Translations under genes and position numbers: made by a program
In this document: positions 39,318 to 48,090 of the stretch, piece by piece
How the letters are laid out: each line of letters starts with the position of its first letter
Numbering within the stretch: position 1 is the stretch's first letter
Notes under the pieces: generated by a model
Databases searched by the model: none
Told to the model about the DNA's origin: nothing
Seen by the model: only the letters and a program-made list of their open reading frames with translations
Assembly (NCBI RefSeq): GCF_008704795.1
Contig: NZ_CP023690.1
Coordinates: 6,024,501-6,088,500 of the forward strand
Direction of reading: 5' to 3'
Source of the DNA: Streptomyces spectabilis
GTDB taxonomy: Bacteria; Actinomycetota; Actinomycetes; Streptomycetales; Streptomycetaceae
DNA length: 64,000 nt

Positions 39318-40226
39318 GTGCGCATGCCGACCGCGATAGCTGTCACCAGCCCGGAGCTGGTGCTGCCTTCGCCCGATCGCCACACCCCGACCGCCGTCGC
39401 CCTGAAGAGCGCCGGGCAGTCGCCGAAGACGTACTCGCTCGACCAGGCGCTCACCGAGATGCACCAGCTCATCGAGTACCACGGGTATGTGATCGTGCTC
39501 TGTCCGGCGTCCGCGCCCCAGGCGGTGCGGCATCGGCTGCACGCGATCCGGTCCGTCCTGGAGAGCGACCGGATCGCGTTCGTGAGGAGTGAGCTGCCGC
39601 CGCTCGGGCTCTCCGTACTGGCGCTGCAGTTACGGCAGTTGTCCGTCTGCGACTTCAGCCCGGGCGTGCTCGCGTCCGCCGCGCGGCTGCTCAGTCACTA
39701 CATCTACGCGGGTGCCCTGCTCGGGTCCGTCGCCAGGCTGGACCGCGTGCCCGTCACGCTGCGCTCGCACACCAAGTCCTGGGTTCCGGGCACGCAGTTC
39801 GCGGTACTCGCCGCCCCGCGGACCGCGATGGTGAAGGCGACGCGAGAAGCGGTGCTGCCGCCACCGGAGTTCGGCACGAAGCTGCTGTACGCGCCGGGCC
39901 AGCTCGACCCGGCCTGGGTGACCGACACGCTCGCCGACGTCTGGCAGGCGCAAGGCGCCGTCGACGTACCGCTGCCCGCCGAGTCCGCGCGCTGGTGGGC
40001 CACCGGCAAGCTCGTCGAGTTCGCCGCCGCCATCCCGGACATCTCCGTGCTCTACCAACTGGTGTCGTCCGTGCGGAGGGAGGACTGCCACTGGTGCGGT
40101 CTCGAACTCATCGGTGACCGCTGCGCGTTCTGCGCCGCGCCGCTGCTCCCGCCGTCCGAGCGGGTCGCCGCCGCCCCCGAGGTGACCACCGGGGCGCGGG
40201 CGCTGCTGCCCCGCGGCGCCACCTAG
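39318..40226 (+). CDS. Hypothetical protein upstream of Tad locus, C-terminal zinc-ribbon-like motif
   Basis: A 302-residue protein; GTG 39318 (GGAG eight upstream) or ATG 39324 (GGGGG seven upstream) could start it. It has no signal peptide. Most of the protein is a mixed alpha/beta region without recognised catalytic motifs (IEYHGYVIVLCPASAPQAV; TLRSHTKSWVPGTQFAVLA). Near the C-terminus two CxxC pairs, CHWCGLELIGDRCAFC, form a likely zinc ribbon. It lies about 100 bases before cpaB on the same strand, so it may be part of the pilus transcription unit, but I do not know a role for it. Confidence 0.7.
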   Translation: MRMPTAIAVTSPELVLPSPDRHTPTAVALKSAGQSPKTYSLDQALTEMHQLIEYHGYVIVLCPASAPQAVRHRLHAIRSVLESDRIAFVRSELPPLGLSVLALQLRQLSVCDFSPGVLASAARLLSHYIYAGALLGSVARLDRVPVTLRSHTKSWVPGTQFAVLAAPRTAMVKATREAVLPPPEFGTKLLYAPGQLDPAWVTDTLADVWQAQGAVDVPLPAESARWWATGKLVEFAAAIPDISVLYQLVSSVRREDCHWCGLELIGDRCAFCAAPLLPPSERVAAAPEVTTGARALLPRGAT

Positions 40227-40328
40227 ACCCCCTTCCGCCCGGGCCCCACCGGCTCACGCACCACCGCGCTCACCGTCCGTAGCCACACGCACTCGCCGCA
40301 CGATCGAACGAGGTAGGTAGTCCGGCCC

Positions 40329-41039
40329 ATGAACTCACGCCAGCGCCGCGGTGTCATCCTGATGGTCCTGTCGGTCCTGTGCGCGATCGGCGCCTTCGCG
40401 GGCGTCCTCTCGGTGATCCGCGACGTGAACTCCAAGGTCGGCCCCGAGACCGAGGCGTACGAGCTGAGGACGGACATCGCGCCCTACAAGGAACTGGAGC
40501 CCGGCCAGTTCAAGAAGGTCGAGATGCCCGAGCGGTGGCTCTCGGAGAACGCTGTCACCAACCTCCGGGAGATCCGCGGGAAGATCGCGGTCACCCAGCT
40601 GCGCAAGGGCTCCCTGCTCCAGAACGACATGATCGTGAAGCGACCGCGCCTGGAACCCGGCCAGCAGGAGATCGCCATCATGATCGACGCGGCGACCGGC
40701 GTCGCCGGAAAGATCACCCCCGGCTCGACCGTCAACATCTACGCCACCTTCAAGGCCGAGACCGACCGCGGCAAGGACCAGTCGAAGGTCATCGTCGAGA
40801 AGGCCAGGGTCATCGACGTCGGCAAGCTGACGGCCCTCGAACCCGACCGCGACGACCGCAGCCGCCGCCGCACCGACGAGGCCGTGCCCATCACCTTCGC
40901 CCTCGACACGCGGGACGCCCAGCGCGTCGCGTACGCCGAGTCGTTCGCCTCGCACGTCCGGCTCGCCCTGGTCGGCAGCGGCGGCGACGCGGACGTTCCG
41001 CGCGGGGACCGTACGTACACCCTCGACGAGGACAAGTAG
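40329..41039 (+). CDS. cpaB: Flp pilus assembly protein CpaB (SAF domain)
   Basis: A 236-residue protein with an N-terminal membrane anchor (GVILMVLSVLCAIGAFAGVL) and a CpaB/RcpC-type region. The SAF domain lies about residues 45-105 (APYKELEPGQFKKVEMPERW; QLRKGSLLQNDMIV), then a C-terminal strand-rich half (PGSTVNIYATFKAET). In Tad systems CpaB is periplasmic or cell-surface and helps assemble the secretion channel; in Gram-positives it probably acts at the wall. It heads the recognisable tad genes: CpaB, TadZ, TadE, TadA, TadB, TadC. Confidence 0.83.
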   Translation: MNSRQRRGVILMVLSVLCAIGAFAGVLSVIRDVNSKVGPETEAYELRTDIAPYKELEPGQFKKVEMPERWLSENAVTNLREIRGKIAVTQLRKGSLLQNDMIVKRPRLEPGQQEIAIMIDAATGVAGKITPGSTVNIYATFKAETDRGKDQSKVIVEKARVIDVGKLTALEPDRDDRSRRRTDEAVPITFALDTRDAQRVAYAESFASHVRLALVGSGGDADVPRGDRTYTLDEDK

Positions 41040-41101
41040 GGGAGCCGCCAGATGAACGGTCCCTGTGGCCGGAGCCACCCGTCGCCCGAGGGAGGCCGCC
41101 C

Positions 41102-42712
41102 ATGACCATCCGCATCCTCCCCGCCGTCGGCGACCCGGACGCCGCCCGCACCCTGAGCGGACTCGCCGCCCAGCTCCCGGACGCCGAACCCGCCACGCCC
41201 GTCGCCGACTCCACCGCGCTCCTCGACACCCTCGCCCACCTCGCCGCCGAGTCCGTCGACGAGCTGCCCGAAGTCGTCCTCGTGCACGAGCGCATCGCCC
41301 CGGTCCCGGCCCTCGACCTCATCCGCGACCTGGTCCTGCGCTTCCCCGCCGTCGGCGTCGTCCTCGTCACCGCCGACTCGAGCCCGGCCCTGCTCACCGC
41401 CGCCATGGACTGCGGCGCGCGCGGCATCGTCACCTACCCGCTGGCCTACGACGCCCTGGCCGAGCGCGTCCAGGCGGCGGCGGGCTGGGCCACCGGCATG
41501 CGGCGCCACCTCGGCACCGGCGCCGTCGAGCTGTACGGCTCGGGAGGCGGCGCCCCGGCCGCCGGCAGCGGCCAGGTCGTCGCCGTCACCGGCGCGAAGG
41601 GCGGCGTCGGCACCACCCTCACCGCCGTGCAGCTCGCCCTCGCCGCGCAGGCCTCGGGCCGCAGCGCGGCGCTGCTCGACCTCGACCTCCAGTCCGGCGA
41701 CGTCGCCTCGTACCTCGACGTGCAGTTCCGCCGCTCCGTCGCCGACCTGGCCGCCATCAGCGACCTCACGCCACGCGTCGTCCAGGACGCCGTCTACGCC
41801 CACGAGACCGGCATCGGCCTCCTCCTGGCCCCCGCCGATGGCGAACGCGGCGAGGAGATCACCGAACGCGTCGCACGCCAGACCGTCAACGCGCTGCGCG
41901 GACGCTACGACGTCGTGATCGTCGACTGCGGTACGTACGTCACGACCGCGGGCGCGGCCGTCGTGGAGATGGCCGACCAGGCCGTCCTGCTGCTGACCCC
42001 CGACGTCGTCGCCGTACGCGCCGCCAAGCGCATGGTCCGGCTCTGGGACCGACTCCAGATCCGCAAGGCCGAGGAGACGGTGACCGTCGTCAACCGGCAC
42101 GCGCGCGGCACCGAGATCCAGCCGTCCCTCGTCGCCCGCGTCACCGGCACGCGCGCTGCCCGCACCACCGTCCCCGACGTCCCCAAGGAACTCCACACGG
42201 CCGTGGACGCGGGCCGTCTGCACGACCTCGACGCCAAGTCCACCGTCAAGCAGGCGCTGTGGGGGCTCGCCGGTGAACTGGGCGTCGTGGAGCCGGCGGC
42301 CGAGGGCGGCCGCAAGGGCGGCCGCGGCCTGCGCCGCGCCACGAAGTCCGACCGCGGCGCAGTCACCCTCGAATTCGCGGGCATGTTCCCGCTCCTCCTC
42401 GCCGTCCTCGGGATCCTGTGGCAGTGCACGCTGTACGGCTACTCGTACTCCCTGGCGGGGAACGCGGCGGACGAGGCCGCGCGCGCAGCTGCGGCCGCGG
42501 TGGTCTCCGGCGACGCCGGGGCCTGTGACTCCGCGGCCAAGGAACACCTGCCCGGTGCGTGGCAGGACGCCGGGGTCTCCTGCGCGGCCGAAGGCGACGT
42601 GATGAAGGCCCGGGTGGACATCAAGGTCCCCGTGTTCTTCCCCGGGGTCACGACGGGGTGGGAGGTCCATGCCGAGGCCGGTGCGGCGGTGGAGGGGGAG
42701 GACGCGCCATGA
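41102..42712 (+). CDS. TadZ/CpaE-like ATPase fused to a TadE-like pseudopilin
   Basis: A single 536-residue frame (ATG 41102, GGGAGG upstream). Residues 1-150 are a receiver-like domain; residues 164-172 carry the deviant Walker A of MinD/ParA proteins (GAKGGVGTT), and DVVIVDCGTYV is the Walker B. CpaE/TadZ localises Tad assembly at the membrane. After about residue 400 the protein becomes TadE-like: KSDRG-AVTLEFAG with a Glu five residues after the Gly (419/420 junction), then a hydrophobic helix (FPLLLAVLGILWQCTLYGY) and a 90-residue extracellular domain. No stop or frameshift separates the two. The Gly-(x4)-Glu pattern is a prepilin-peptidase site, so cleavage could free the two parts. The next gene overlaps by ATGA. 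Confidence 0.88.
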   Translation: MTIRILPAVGDPDAARTLSGLAAQLPDAEPATPVADSTALLDTLAHLAAESVDELPEVVLVHERIAPVPALDLIRDLVLRFPAVGVVLVTADSSPALLTAAMDCGARGIVTYPLAYDALAERVQAAAGWATGMRRHLGTGAVELYGSGGGAPAAGSGQVVAVTGAKGGVGTTLTAVQLALAAQASGRSAALLDLDLQSGDVASYLDVQFRRSVADLAAISDLTPRVVQDAVYAHETGIGLLLAPADGERGEEITERVARQTVNALRGRYDVVIVDCGTYVTTAGAAVVEMADQAVLLLTPDVVAVRAAKRMVRLWDRLQIRKAEETVTVVNRHARGTEIQPSLVARVTGTRAARTTVPDVPKELHTAVDAGRLHDLDAKSTVKQALWGLAGELGVVEPAAEGGRKGGRGLRRATKSDRGAVTLEFAGMFPLLLAVLGILWQCTLYGYSYSLAGNAADEAARAAAAAVVSGDAGACDSAAKEHLPGAWQDAGVSCAAEGDVMKARVDIKVPVFFPGVTTGWEVHAEAGAAVEGEDAP

Positions 42713-43158
42713 ACGCGGGCTACTTCGCCGGTCTCCTCCGCGGGCCGTCGCCCCGCAGGCCCGGGCGGCAGATCAGGCCGAGCAGGCGCCCCCGCGGCGA
42801 CAAGGGCGTCTCCATGCTGGAGTTCGCCGGCTTCCTCCCCATCCTCCTGCTCGTGGGCCTCGCCGCCATCCAGCTCGGCCTCGTCGGCTACGCGGCCAGC
42901 CAGGCGGGCTCCGGCGCACGGGCGGCCGCCCGGGTCGCCGCGCAGGGCGGCGACGGCGAGGCCGCGGGCCACGCGGCGATGCACTCCGGCCTGGACGCGG
43001 ACGTATCGGCGCCGCAGGGCCCGGAGACGACCACCGCCACGGTCACCGTCCAGGTCCCCACACTCCTCCCCTTCGTGGACACGGACTGGGAGGTCGAGAA
43101 GACCGTGACCATGCCCACCGACGACGCCGAAAGCGGCGGCCCAGGAACAGGAGGCTGA
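42709..43158 (+). CDS. TadE-like pseudopilin
   Basis: A 149-residue protein beginning at ATG 42709, overlapping the previous TGA. A basic leader of 33 residues ends in KG before VSMLEFAG, a prepilin-peptidase-like site with Glu at +5 (E38). It is followed by one transmembrane helix (FLPILLLVGLAAIQLGLVGYAA) and a small extracellular domain. TadE pseudopilins are minor components that help polymerise Flp pilin. It repeats the architecture of the C-terminal part of the upstream fusion. Confidence 0.85.
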   Translation: MNAGYFAGLLRGPSPRRPGRQIRPSRRPRGDKGVSMLEFAGFLPILLLVGLAAIQLGLVGYAASQAGSGARAAARVAAQGGDGEAAGHAAMHSGLDADVSAPQGPETTTATVTVQVPTLLPFVDTDWEVEKTVTMPTDDAESGGPGTGG

Positions 43159-43164
43159 CCCCGC

Positions 43165-44505
43165 ATGAGCCTGCGCTCCCGCGTCGCGCCGCCCGCCGAC
43201 GCAGCCGCCCCGAGCCGCGACGACAGCCTCGTGGCCACGTACCGGGCGAAGCTGCTCGAAGAGATCGACCTGGCCGAGATGTCGTCCCTGTCGGCGGCCG
43301 ACCGCCGGGTCCGCCTGGAGCGGGTCCTTGGCCACATCATCAGCCGCGAGGGCCCCGTCCTCTCGGTCTCCGAGCGGGCCCATCTGATCCGGCGCGTGGT
43401 GGACGAGGCCCTGGGACTCGGCGTCCTGGAGCCGCTCCTGGCCGACGCGTCCATCACCGAGATCATGGTCAACGGCCCCGACTCGATCTTCGTGGAGCGC
43501 GCGGGCCGCGTGGAGCAGCTCCCGCTCCGCTTCGCGTCCGAGGACCAGCTGATGCAGACGATCGAACGCATCGTCTCCACGGTCAACCGCCGCGTCGACG
43601 AGTCGAACCCCATGGTCGACGCGCGCCTGCCCACCGGCGAGCGCGTCAACGTCATCATCCCGCCGCTCGCCCTCACGGGCGCCACCCTCACGATCCGCCG
43701 CTTCCCGCGCGCGTACACGCTGCCGGAGCTGATCGGCCTCGGCTCGCTCGACGAGCACATGCTGATGCTCCTTGCGGCCTTCGTACGGGCCCGCTTCAAC
43801 CTCATCGTCAGCGGCGGCACCGGCTCGGGCAAGACCACGCTCCTCAACGCCCTCTCCGGCCTCCTGCCGGGCCACGAGCGCATCATCACCATCGAGGACT
43901 CCGCCGAACTCCAGCTCCAGCAGGACCACGTGATCCGCCTCGAGTCCCGCCCGCCGAACGTCGAGGGCAAGGGGCAGATCACGATCCGCGACCTGGTCAG
44001 GAACTCCCTGCGGATGCGCCCCGACCGCATCATCGTCGGCGAGGTCCGCGGCGGCGAGACGCTCGACATGCTCCAGGCCATGTCCACCGGCCACGACGGC
44101 TCCCTCGCCACGGTCCACGCCAACACGGCCGAGGACGCCCTCACCCGCCTCCAGACCCTCGGCTCCATGTCGGAGGTCCAGGTCCCCTTCGAGGCCCTGC
44201 GCGACCAGATCAACTCGGCCGTGGACGTCGTCGTCCAGCTCGCCCGGCACGCCGACGGCTCCCGCAAGGTCGCCGAGATCGTGCTGCTCGTCTCGCACGG
44301 CCGCCAGCAGTTCCGCATCGCCCCCGTCACCCGCTTCGTCCCGCACCCGGTCGGCCCCGACCGGGTCGTCCACGGCTACTTCGAGCACCTGCCGCTGCCG
44401 CGCCCCGTCGCCGAGCGCCTGTACGTCGCCGGTGAGCCGGTGCCGCCCGCGTACGGCGTGGCCGAGGCCATCGACGTACTCAACACGCGCGAAGCGATCG
44501 GCTGA
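43165..44505 (+). CDS. tadA: TadA/CpaF-type secretion ATPase
   Basis: A 446-residue protein starting ATG 43165. The GSPE/TadA signature is complete: N-terminal helical domain with TEIMVNGPDSIFVE, Walker A GGTGSGKTT at 217-225, the ITIEDSAELQL Asp box, RMRPDRIIVGEVRGGE Walker B and the HANTAEDAL His box. It is the hexameric cytoplasmic motor for Flp pilus assembly. Overlapping or closely spaced TadE and TadB genes put it in one operon. Confidence 0.95.
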   Translation: MSLRSRVAPPADAAAPSRDDSLVATYRAKLLEEIDLAEMSSLSAADRRVRLERVLGHIISREGPVLSVSERAHLIRRVVDEALGLGVLEPLLADASITEIMVNGPDSIFVERAGRVEQLPLRFASEDQLMQTIERIVSTVNRRVDESNPMVDARLPTGERVNVIIPPLALTGATLTIRRFPRAYTLPELIGLGSLDEHMLMLLAAFVRARFNLIVSGGTGSGKTTLLNALSGLLPGHERIITIEDSAELQLQQDHVIRLESRPPNVEGKGQITIRDLVRNSLRMRPDRIIVGEVRGGETLDMLQAMSTGHDGSLATVHANTAEDALTRLQTLGSMSEVQVPFEALRDQINSAVDVVVQLARHADGSRKVAEIVLLVSHGRQQFRIAPVTRFVPHPVGPDRVVHGYFEHLPLPRPVAERLYVAGEPVPPAYGVAEAIDVLNTREAIG

Positions 44506-44535
44506 GGAGAACCAGAGGAGACCTGAGGACACCCC

Positions 44536-45483
44536 ATGAACAACCCCACGCTCCTGGCCCTCGGCGCCACGCTCCTCACCGGCACGCTCGCCGTCGCCGG
44601 AATCCAGACGTACGCCTCCGGCCGCGCGCAGCGCCAGGCCCTCGTGGACCGCCTGTCCGCCGAGGGCGGGCCCGCGGCCCTGGAGAGCGGCGCGCGCAGA
44701 CGCCGGTTCACCGCGGTCGACCGCAGGCTGCGCCGCACCCGGCTCGGCCGCGAACTCCAGCTGCGGCTCTCGGCGACGGGCCTCGACCTGACGCCCGGCG
44801 AGTTCTTCACGTACGTCTCGGCCGTCGTGGCGGCCGTGTGGCTGATCGCGGCGGCGTCCCTGGCCCCCTTCTTCGGCCCGATCGCGGGCGTGGTGGCGGT
44901 CTGGGGAGCGGTCATCTTCCTCAACTGGCAGCGGCAGAAGCGCATCGAGGCGTTCATCAACCAGCTCCCCGACGTGGCCCGCATCCTCGCCAACGCGACG
45001 GCCGCGGGCCTGGCCCTGCGCACCTCGCTCGCGATGGCGGCGGAGGAGCTCGAATCGCCCGCGGGCGAGGAACTCTCCCACGTGGCGCACCAATTGACGG
45101 TCGGCCGCTCGATCGACGACACCCTGGAGGAGCTGGCCCAGCGCCTCCCCTCGCGCGAACTGATAGTGCTGGTCACGACGTTGGTCCTGTCCAACAAGGC
45201 GGGCGGATCGGTGGTCAACTCCCTCCGTAACCTCACGCAAACCCTCGAAGACCGGAAGGAGACGCGCCGCGAGGTCCGCACGATGCTCTCCGAGGTCCAC
45301 GCCACGGCCTTCACGGTGCCGCTCCTGGGCCTCGGCTCGCTCCTGCTGATCAATTCCTCGAACGAGGGCGCCCTTGAGCGCGTGACGGGCTCGCCCCTGG
45401 GGCAGACCCTGATCCTGATCTCACTGGGCCTGTACGCGGTGGGCTTCTTCGTGATCAGGCGCCTGGGCAAGATCGAGGTCTGA
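44536..45483 (+). CDS. tadB: TadB pilus-assembly membrane protein
   Basis: A 315-residue type II secretion F (GspF/TadB) protein with an N-terminal membrane segment, two helices near residues 95-140, the cytoplasmic GspF domain (INQLPDVARILANATAAGLALRTSLAMAAEEL; LVTTLVLSNKAGGSVVNSL) and two C-terminal helices. It forms the inner-membrane platform for pilus assembly with TadC. Start ATG 44536 lies 30 bases after the TadA stop. Confidence 0.9.
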   Translation: MNNPTLLALGATLLTGTLAVAGIQTYASGRAQRQALVDRLSAEGGPAALESGARRRRFTAVDRRLRRTRLGRELQLRLSATGLDLTPGEFFTYVSAVVAAVWLIAAASLAPFFGPIAGVVAVWGAVIFLNWQRQKRIEAFINQLPDVARILANATAAGLALRTSLAMAAEELESPAGEELSHVAHQLTVGRSIDDTLEELAQRLPSRELIVLVTTLVLSNKAGGSVVNSLRNLTQTLEDRKETRREVRTMLSEVHATAFTVPLLGLGSLLLINSSNEGALERVTGSPLGQTLILISLGLYAVGFFVIRRLGKIEV

Positions 45484-45500
45484 GGGGAGGTGGGGTCACG

Positions 45501-46391
45501 GTGCCGGGTTTGCTGATCGCCCTCCTGATGGGCCTGGCCGTCGCGGGAGCCTGCCAGGGCATCCGCATGTACCGCGCCGAGGCGAAGCTCCCGCCCGACC
45601 TGGCGGTCGCCCTGGAGGTCGGCGCGACCCGCGTCTCGGCGGCGGGCGGGGCCGTGGACCGCCTGGGGATGCGCTTCGCGCCCCTGGTCCTGCGCCTCAT
45701 GGGCCCGAAGCGGGTCGCGGCCAAGCGCCGCAGGATCGACATGGCGGGCAACCCCGGCGGCCTCACCATCGACCGCTACGCCGCCCGCCGCGCGGTGTAC
45801 GGCCTGTTCGGCCTCGTCCTCGGCCTGGTCTTCCTCACCAACGCCCAGCCCCTCTTCGCCGCCATGACCTTCGTCTTCGGCGCGATGGCCGCGGACGCCC
45901 TGATCTGGCAGGCCATCCGCGAACGCCGCGAGGTCATCGACCGCACCCTCCCCGACTTCCTCGACGTCCTCGCGGTCGTCGTCTCCGCGGGCCTCGGCTT
46001 CCGCCAGGCGCTCGACCGCGTCGCCGAGAAGTACGAGGGTCCGTGGGCGGACGAACTCCGCATCACCCTGCGCCAGATGGACATGGGCGTCAGCCGCCGC
46101 CAGGCCTTCGACGAACTCCGCCGCCGCAACTCCTCCGAGCAGGTAGCCCAGTTCGTCTCCGCCCTCCAACAGGGCGAGGAACTCGGTTCCCCCATCGCGG
46201 AAACCCTGATCCAACTCGCCACCGACATGCGCCGCACGGACGCCCAGAACTCCCGCCGCAGAGCGGCGAAGACGATCCCCAAGGCGACGCTGGTGACGCT
46301 GGTGTTCATGCTTCCGGCGACGATGATCCTGATCGCCGCCGGGATGTTCCTGGGCTCCGGTTCCGACTTCGGCTCGATTCTGGGGCGGTGA
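45501..46391 (+). CDS. tadC: TadC pilus-assembly membrane protein
   Basis: A 296-residue GspF-domain protein starting at GTG 45501 with GGGAGG upstream. Its layout is N-terminal helix, cytoplasmic helical domain with a conserved PDFLDVLAVVVSAGLGFRQALDRVAEK stretch split here over 20 residues, and C-terminal helices (LVTLVFMLPATMILIAAGMF). It pairs with TadB. A 217-base non-coding gap with promoter-like sequence follows. Confidence 0.9.
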   Translation: MPGLLIALLMGLAVAGACQGIRMYRAEAKLPPDLAVALEVGATRVSAAGGAVDRLGMRFAPLVLRLMGPKRVAAKRRRIDMAGNPGGLTIDRYAARRAVYGLFGLVLGLVFLTNAQPLFAAMTFVFGAMAADALIWQAIRERREVIDRTLPDFLDVLAVVVSAGLGFRQALDRVAEKYEGPWADELRITLRQMDMGVSRRQAFDELRRRNSSEQVAQFVSALQQGEELGSPIAETLIQLATDMRRTDAQNSRRRAAKTIPKATLVTLVFMLPATMILIAAGMFLGSGSDFGSILGR

Positions 46392-46608
46392 GCTTCACCA
46401 AATGTCCTTGCTGATGCAACCGCGTATGGGACCCTCCCGAAGGGAAGGGCGGCGATGAGGCATTCGATACCCAGTGAGGCCAGTGAAATAGGCCAACCTG
46501 CGCGCCGGACGGGAAGTCGGTTGCGCGAGGGGTCTCTTGGGGCAGTGCTTGTGATAGTCGGTCACGTAGACGGTATCGGTATCGGGTGGGAGAGAAAGGT
46601 CGTCCGTC

Positions 46609-46835
46609 ATGCTGAAGGAACGCGTACTGGGTGCGTGGGTCACCTGGACCCTGACGGTGTCCGCGCGGGTACGGCGGGCCCGGGGGAGCGAGGGGGACCG
46701 GGGGCGGGGTTCGTGGAGTATGCGGGTTTGATGATTCTGATTGCCGGGATCTACACCCTCATCGATCAACTGGGCCTGGACGGCAAGATCTCCCAGGCGA
46801 TCGGCAACGCGGTCAACGACGTCATCGGTGGCTGA
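46609..46835 (+). CDS. flp: Flp-type pilin with apparent frameshift in a G-run
   Basis: The reading frame from ATG 46609 (AAAGGT upstream) gives MLKERVLGAWVTWTL then VSARVRRARGSEGDRG, a typical basic pilin leader, but runs to TGA shortly after 46725. The mature pilin, AGFVEYAGLMILIAGIYTLI and a helix ending VNDVIGG, is in another frame to 46835. One added G in the GGGGG at 46700-46704 would give DRG-AGFVEYAG, a perfect Gly-(x4)-Glu prepilin site. Alternatives are a sequencing error, a true null mutation, slippage-based phase variation, or a start at a GTG in the pilin frame (about 46637) without a good ribosome site. Mature pilin would be about 45 residues. Confidence 0.7.
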
Positions 46836-47452
46836 TCCGGAGCCGGGTACGAAGTGATCGTGGACAGACTCTGCCGATCTACATCTGGCTGACCGGAATT
46901 CTGCTCTTCGTCGCGCTCGCCTTCTTTGCGTTCGCTCAGGCGGCGTCGGCCCGCAACGGCGCGCAGTCGGCGGCCGACGCGGCCGCCCTGGCGGCGGCAC
47001 AGGACTCGCGTGACGAGCTCTTCGAGGGCCTGGGCAAGGCCATCGAGGCGGGCGACGGGGACGAGTGGCTGGACTGGCTCGGCGGCGACCTGTTCACGGG
47101 CGAGGGAGCCAAGGCGGCGGCCGACGCGCTGGCCGCGGAGAACGACTCCAAGGTCACAGGCTTCGGCGGCGCGGAGGTCAACGGCTATCCGGGCTACCAG
47201 GTGGAGGTCACGACCAATTACACGGTCGGCGACTCGATCATTCCGGGCACGGAGACGAAGCACGCGAGGGCGGAGGCGACCGCCGTCATCAAGCCCCGGT
47301 GCGACGCGGAACCGCCGACCGACCCCGACGAAGACGTCGTGGAATTCGTCTGCGACGGCGAGGAGGCCCCCATCGAAATCGACCCCGACGACTTCGACCT
47401 GGACGACCTGCCGGACGCGTCGGTCCTGTTCTCCGTACACCTGGCCAAGTGA
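46832..47452 (+). CDS. TadG-like pilus protein, probable CTG start
   Basis: A 206-residue protein whose frame is open from far upstream but contains no ATG, GTG or TTG before the membrane helix. CTG 46832 overlaps the pilin TGA (CTGA) and yields MIRSRVRSDRGQTLPIYIW, exactly a TadG-type basic N-terminus, followed by helix LTGILLFVALAFFAFAQAA and the family phrase RNGAQSAADAAALAAAQ. The C-terminal domain is acidic with two cysteines and a DPDDFDLDDL run. TadG-like proteins carry a Tad_N helix and link the pilus machine to the wall. I infer ATG or GTG changed to CTG; CTG starts are rare and weak. Confidence 0.75.
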   Translation: MIRSRVRSDRGQTLPIYIWLTGILLFVALAFFAFAQAASARNGAQSAADAAALAAAQDSRDELFEGLGKAIEAGDGDEWLDWLGGDLFTGEGAKAAADALAAENDSKVTGFGGAEVNGYPGYQVEVTTNYTVGDSIIPGTETKHARAEATAVIKPRCDAEPPTDPDEDVVEFVCDGEEAPIEIDPDDFDLDDLPDASVLFSVHLAK

Positions 47453-47487
47453 CAAGCGATCACAGAGATGAAAAGGAAGCCGTTGAC

Positions 47488-48087
47488 ATGAAGCTTCGGC
47501 GCACCATGACGACCCGCAGGGCAATGACCGCGGTGGCGATCACGACTGGGCTGGTCCTCACGGTGGCCGGCTGCGGCGGTGGAGACGGCGGTGACTCCAA
47601 GTCCGACAAGAAGTCGTCCTCCTCAGGGCCCGCCAAGGACGTCGACGACGGCGACAGCGGCAAGGAGGCCGAGGATTCCGCTTCGGACGAGACCCTGGCC
47701 GAGGTCAAGGGCAATGGCATCACGCTGACGGTCACGTCCGCCGAGCGTGACGAAGGCGGATTCCTGACCGTGAGCGGCAGGGTCACGAACGGCACCTCGG
47801 GCATGTGGATCGCCAGTGAGTGGCGGAGTGACGAGAACGAACTGAAGAAGAACGGCGGTTCGTTGGCCGGTGCTTCCATCGTCGACGCGTCGGGCAAGAA
47901 GAAGTATCTGGTGCTGCGGGACACCACAGGCAGGTGCCTGTGCACCAAATTCGAGGGCGGCATCAATCAGAACCAGTCCGCCGATTGGTTCGCCCAATTC
48001 CCGGCGCCGCCGGAGGACACCACGAAGGTGGAACTCCAGGTGCCGACGATGCCACCCGCCGCCCTCGAACTCAGCGAGGGTGAGTGA
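47488..48087 (+). CDS. Secreted lipoprotein of the Tad locus
   Basis: A 199-residue lipoprotein; ATG 47488 follows AAGGAAG. The signal peptide ends in the lipobox LTVAGC, then a Ser/Gly/Lys/Asp-rich linker of about 45 residues and a beta-rich domain (GNGITLTVTSAERDEGGFLTV; SGRVTNGTSGMWIAS) with a CLC pair. The fold could be Ig-like. No family name is certain. It lies 36 bases after the TadG-like gene and three bases before the OmpA gene, so it belongs to the same transcription unit and may tether pilus parts. Confidence 0.78.
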   Translation: MKLRRTMTTRRAMTAVAITTGLVLTVAGCGGGDGGDSKSDKKSSSSGPAKDVDDGDSGKEAEDSASDETLAEVKGNGITLTVTSAERDEGGFLTVSGRVTNGTSGMWIASEWRSDENELKKNGGSLAGASIVDASGKKKYLVLRDTTGRCLCTKFEGGINQNQSADWFAQFPAPPEDTTKVELQVPTMPPAALELSEGE

Positions 48088-48090
48088 CCC

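Noticed and set aside
41102..42712. A missed frameshift joining TadZ and TadE
   Set aside because: The reading frame continues cleanly with a strong third-position G/C pattern through the junction, so I treat it as a true fusion.
46455..46608. N-terminal extension of the pilin frame
   Set aside because: The extra residues have no signal or helix and the better start with leader is at 46609 in another frame; the opening is chance in GC-rich DNA.
46854..46900. GTG 46854 as a start for the TadG-like gene
   Set aside because: It is in a different frame and meets TGA after 12 codons.
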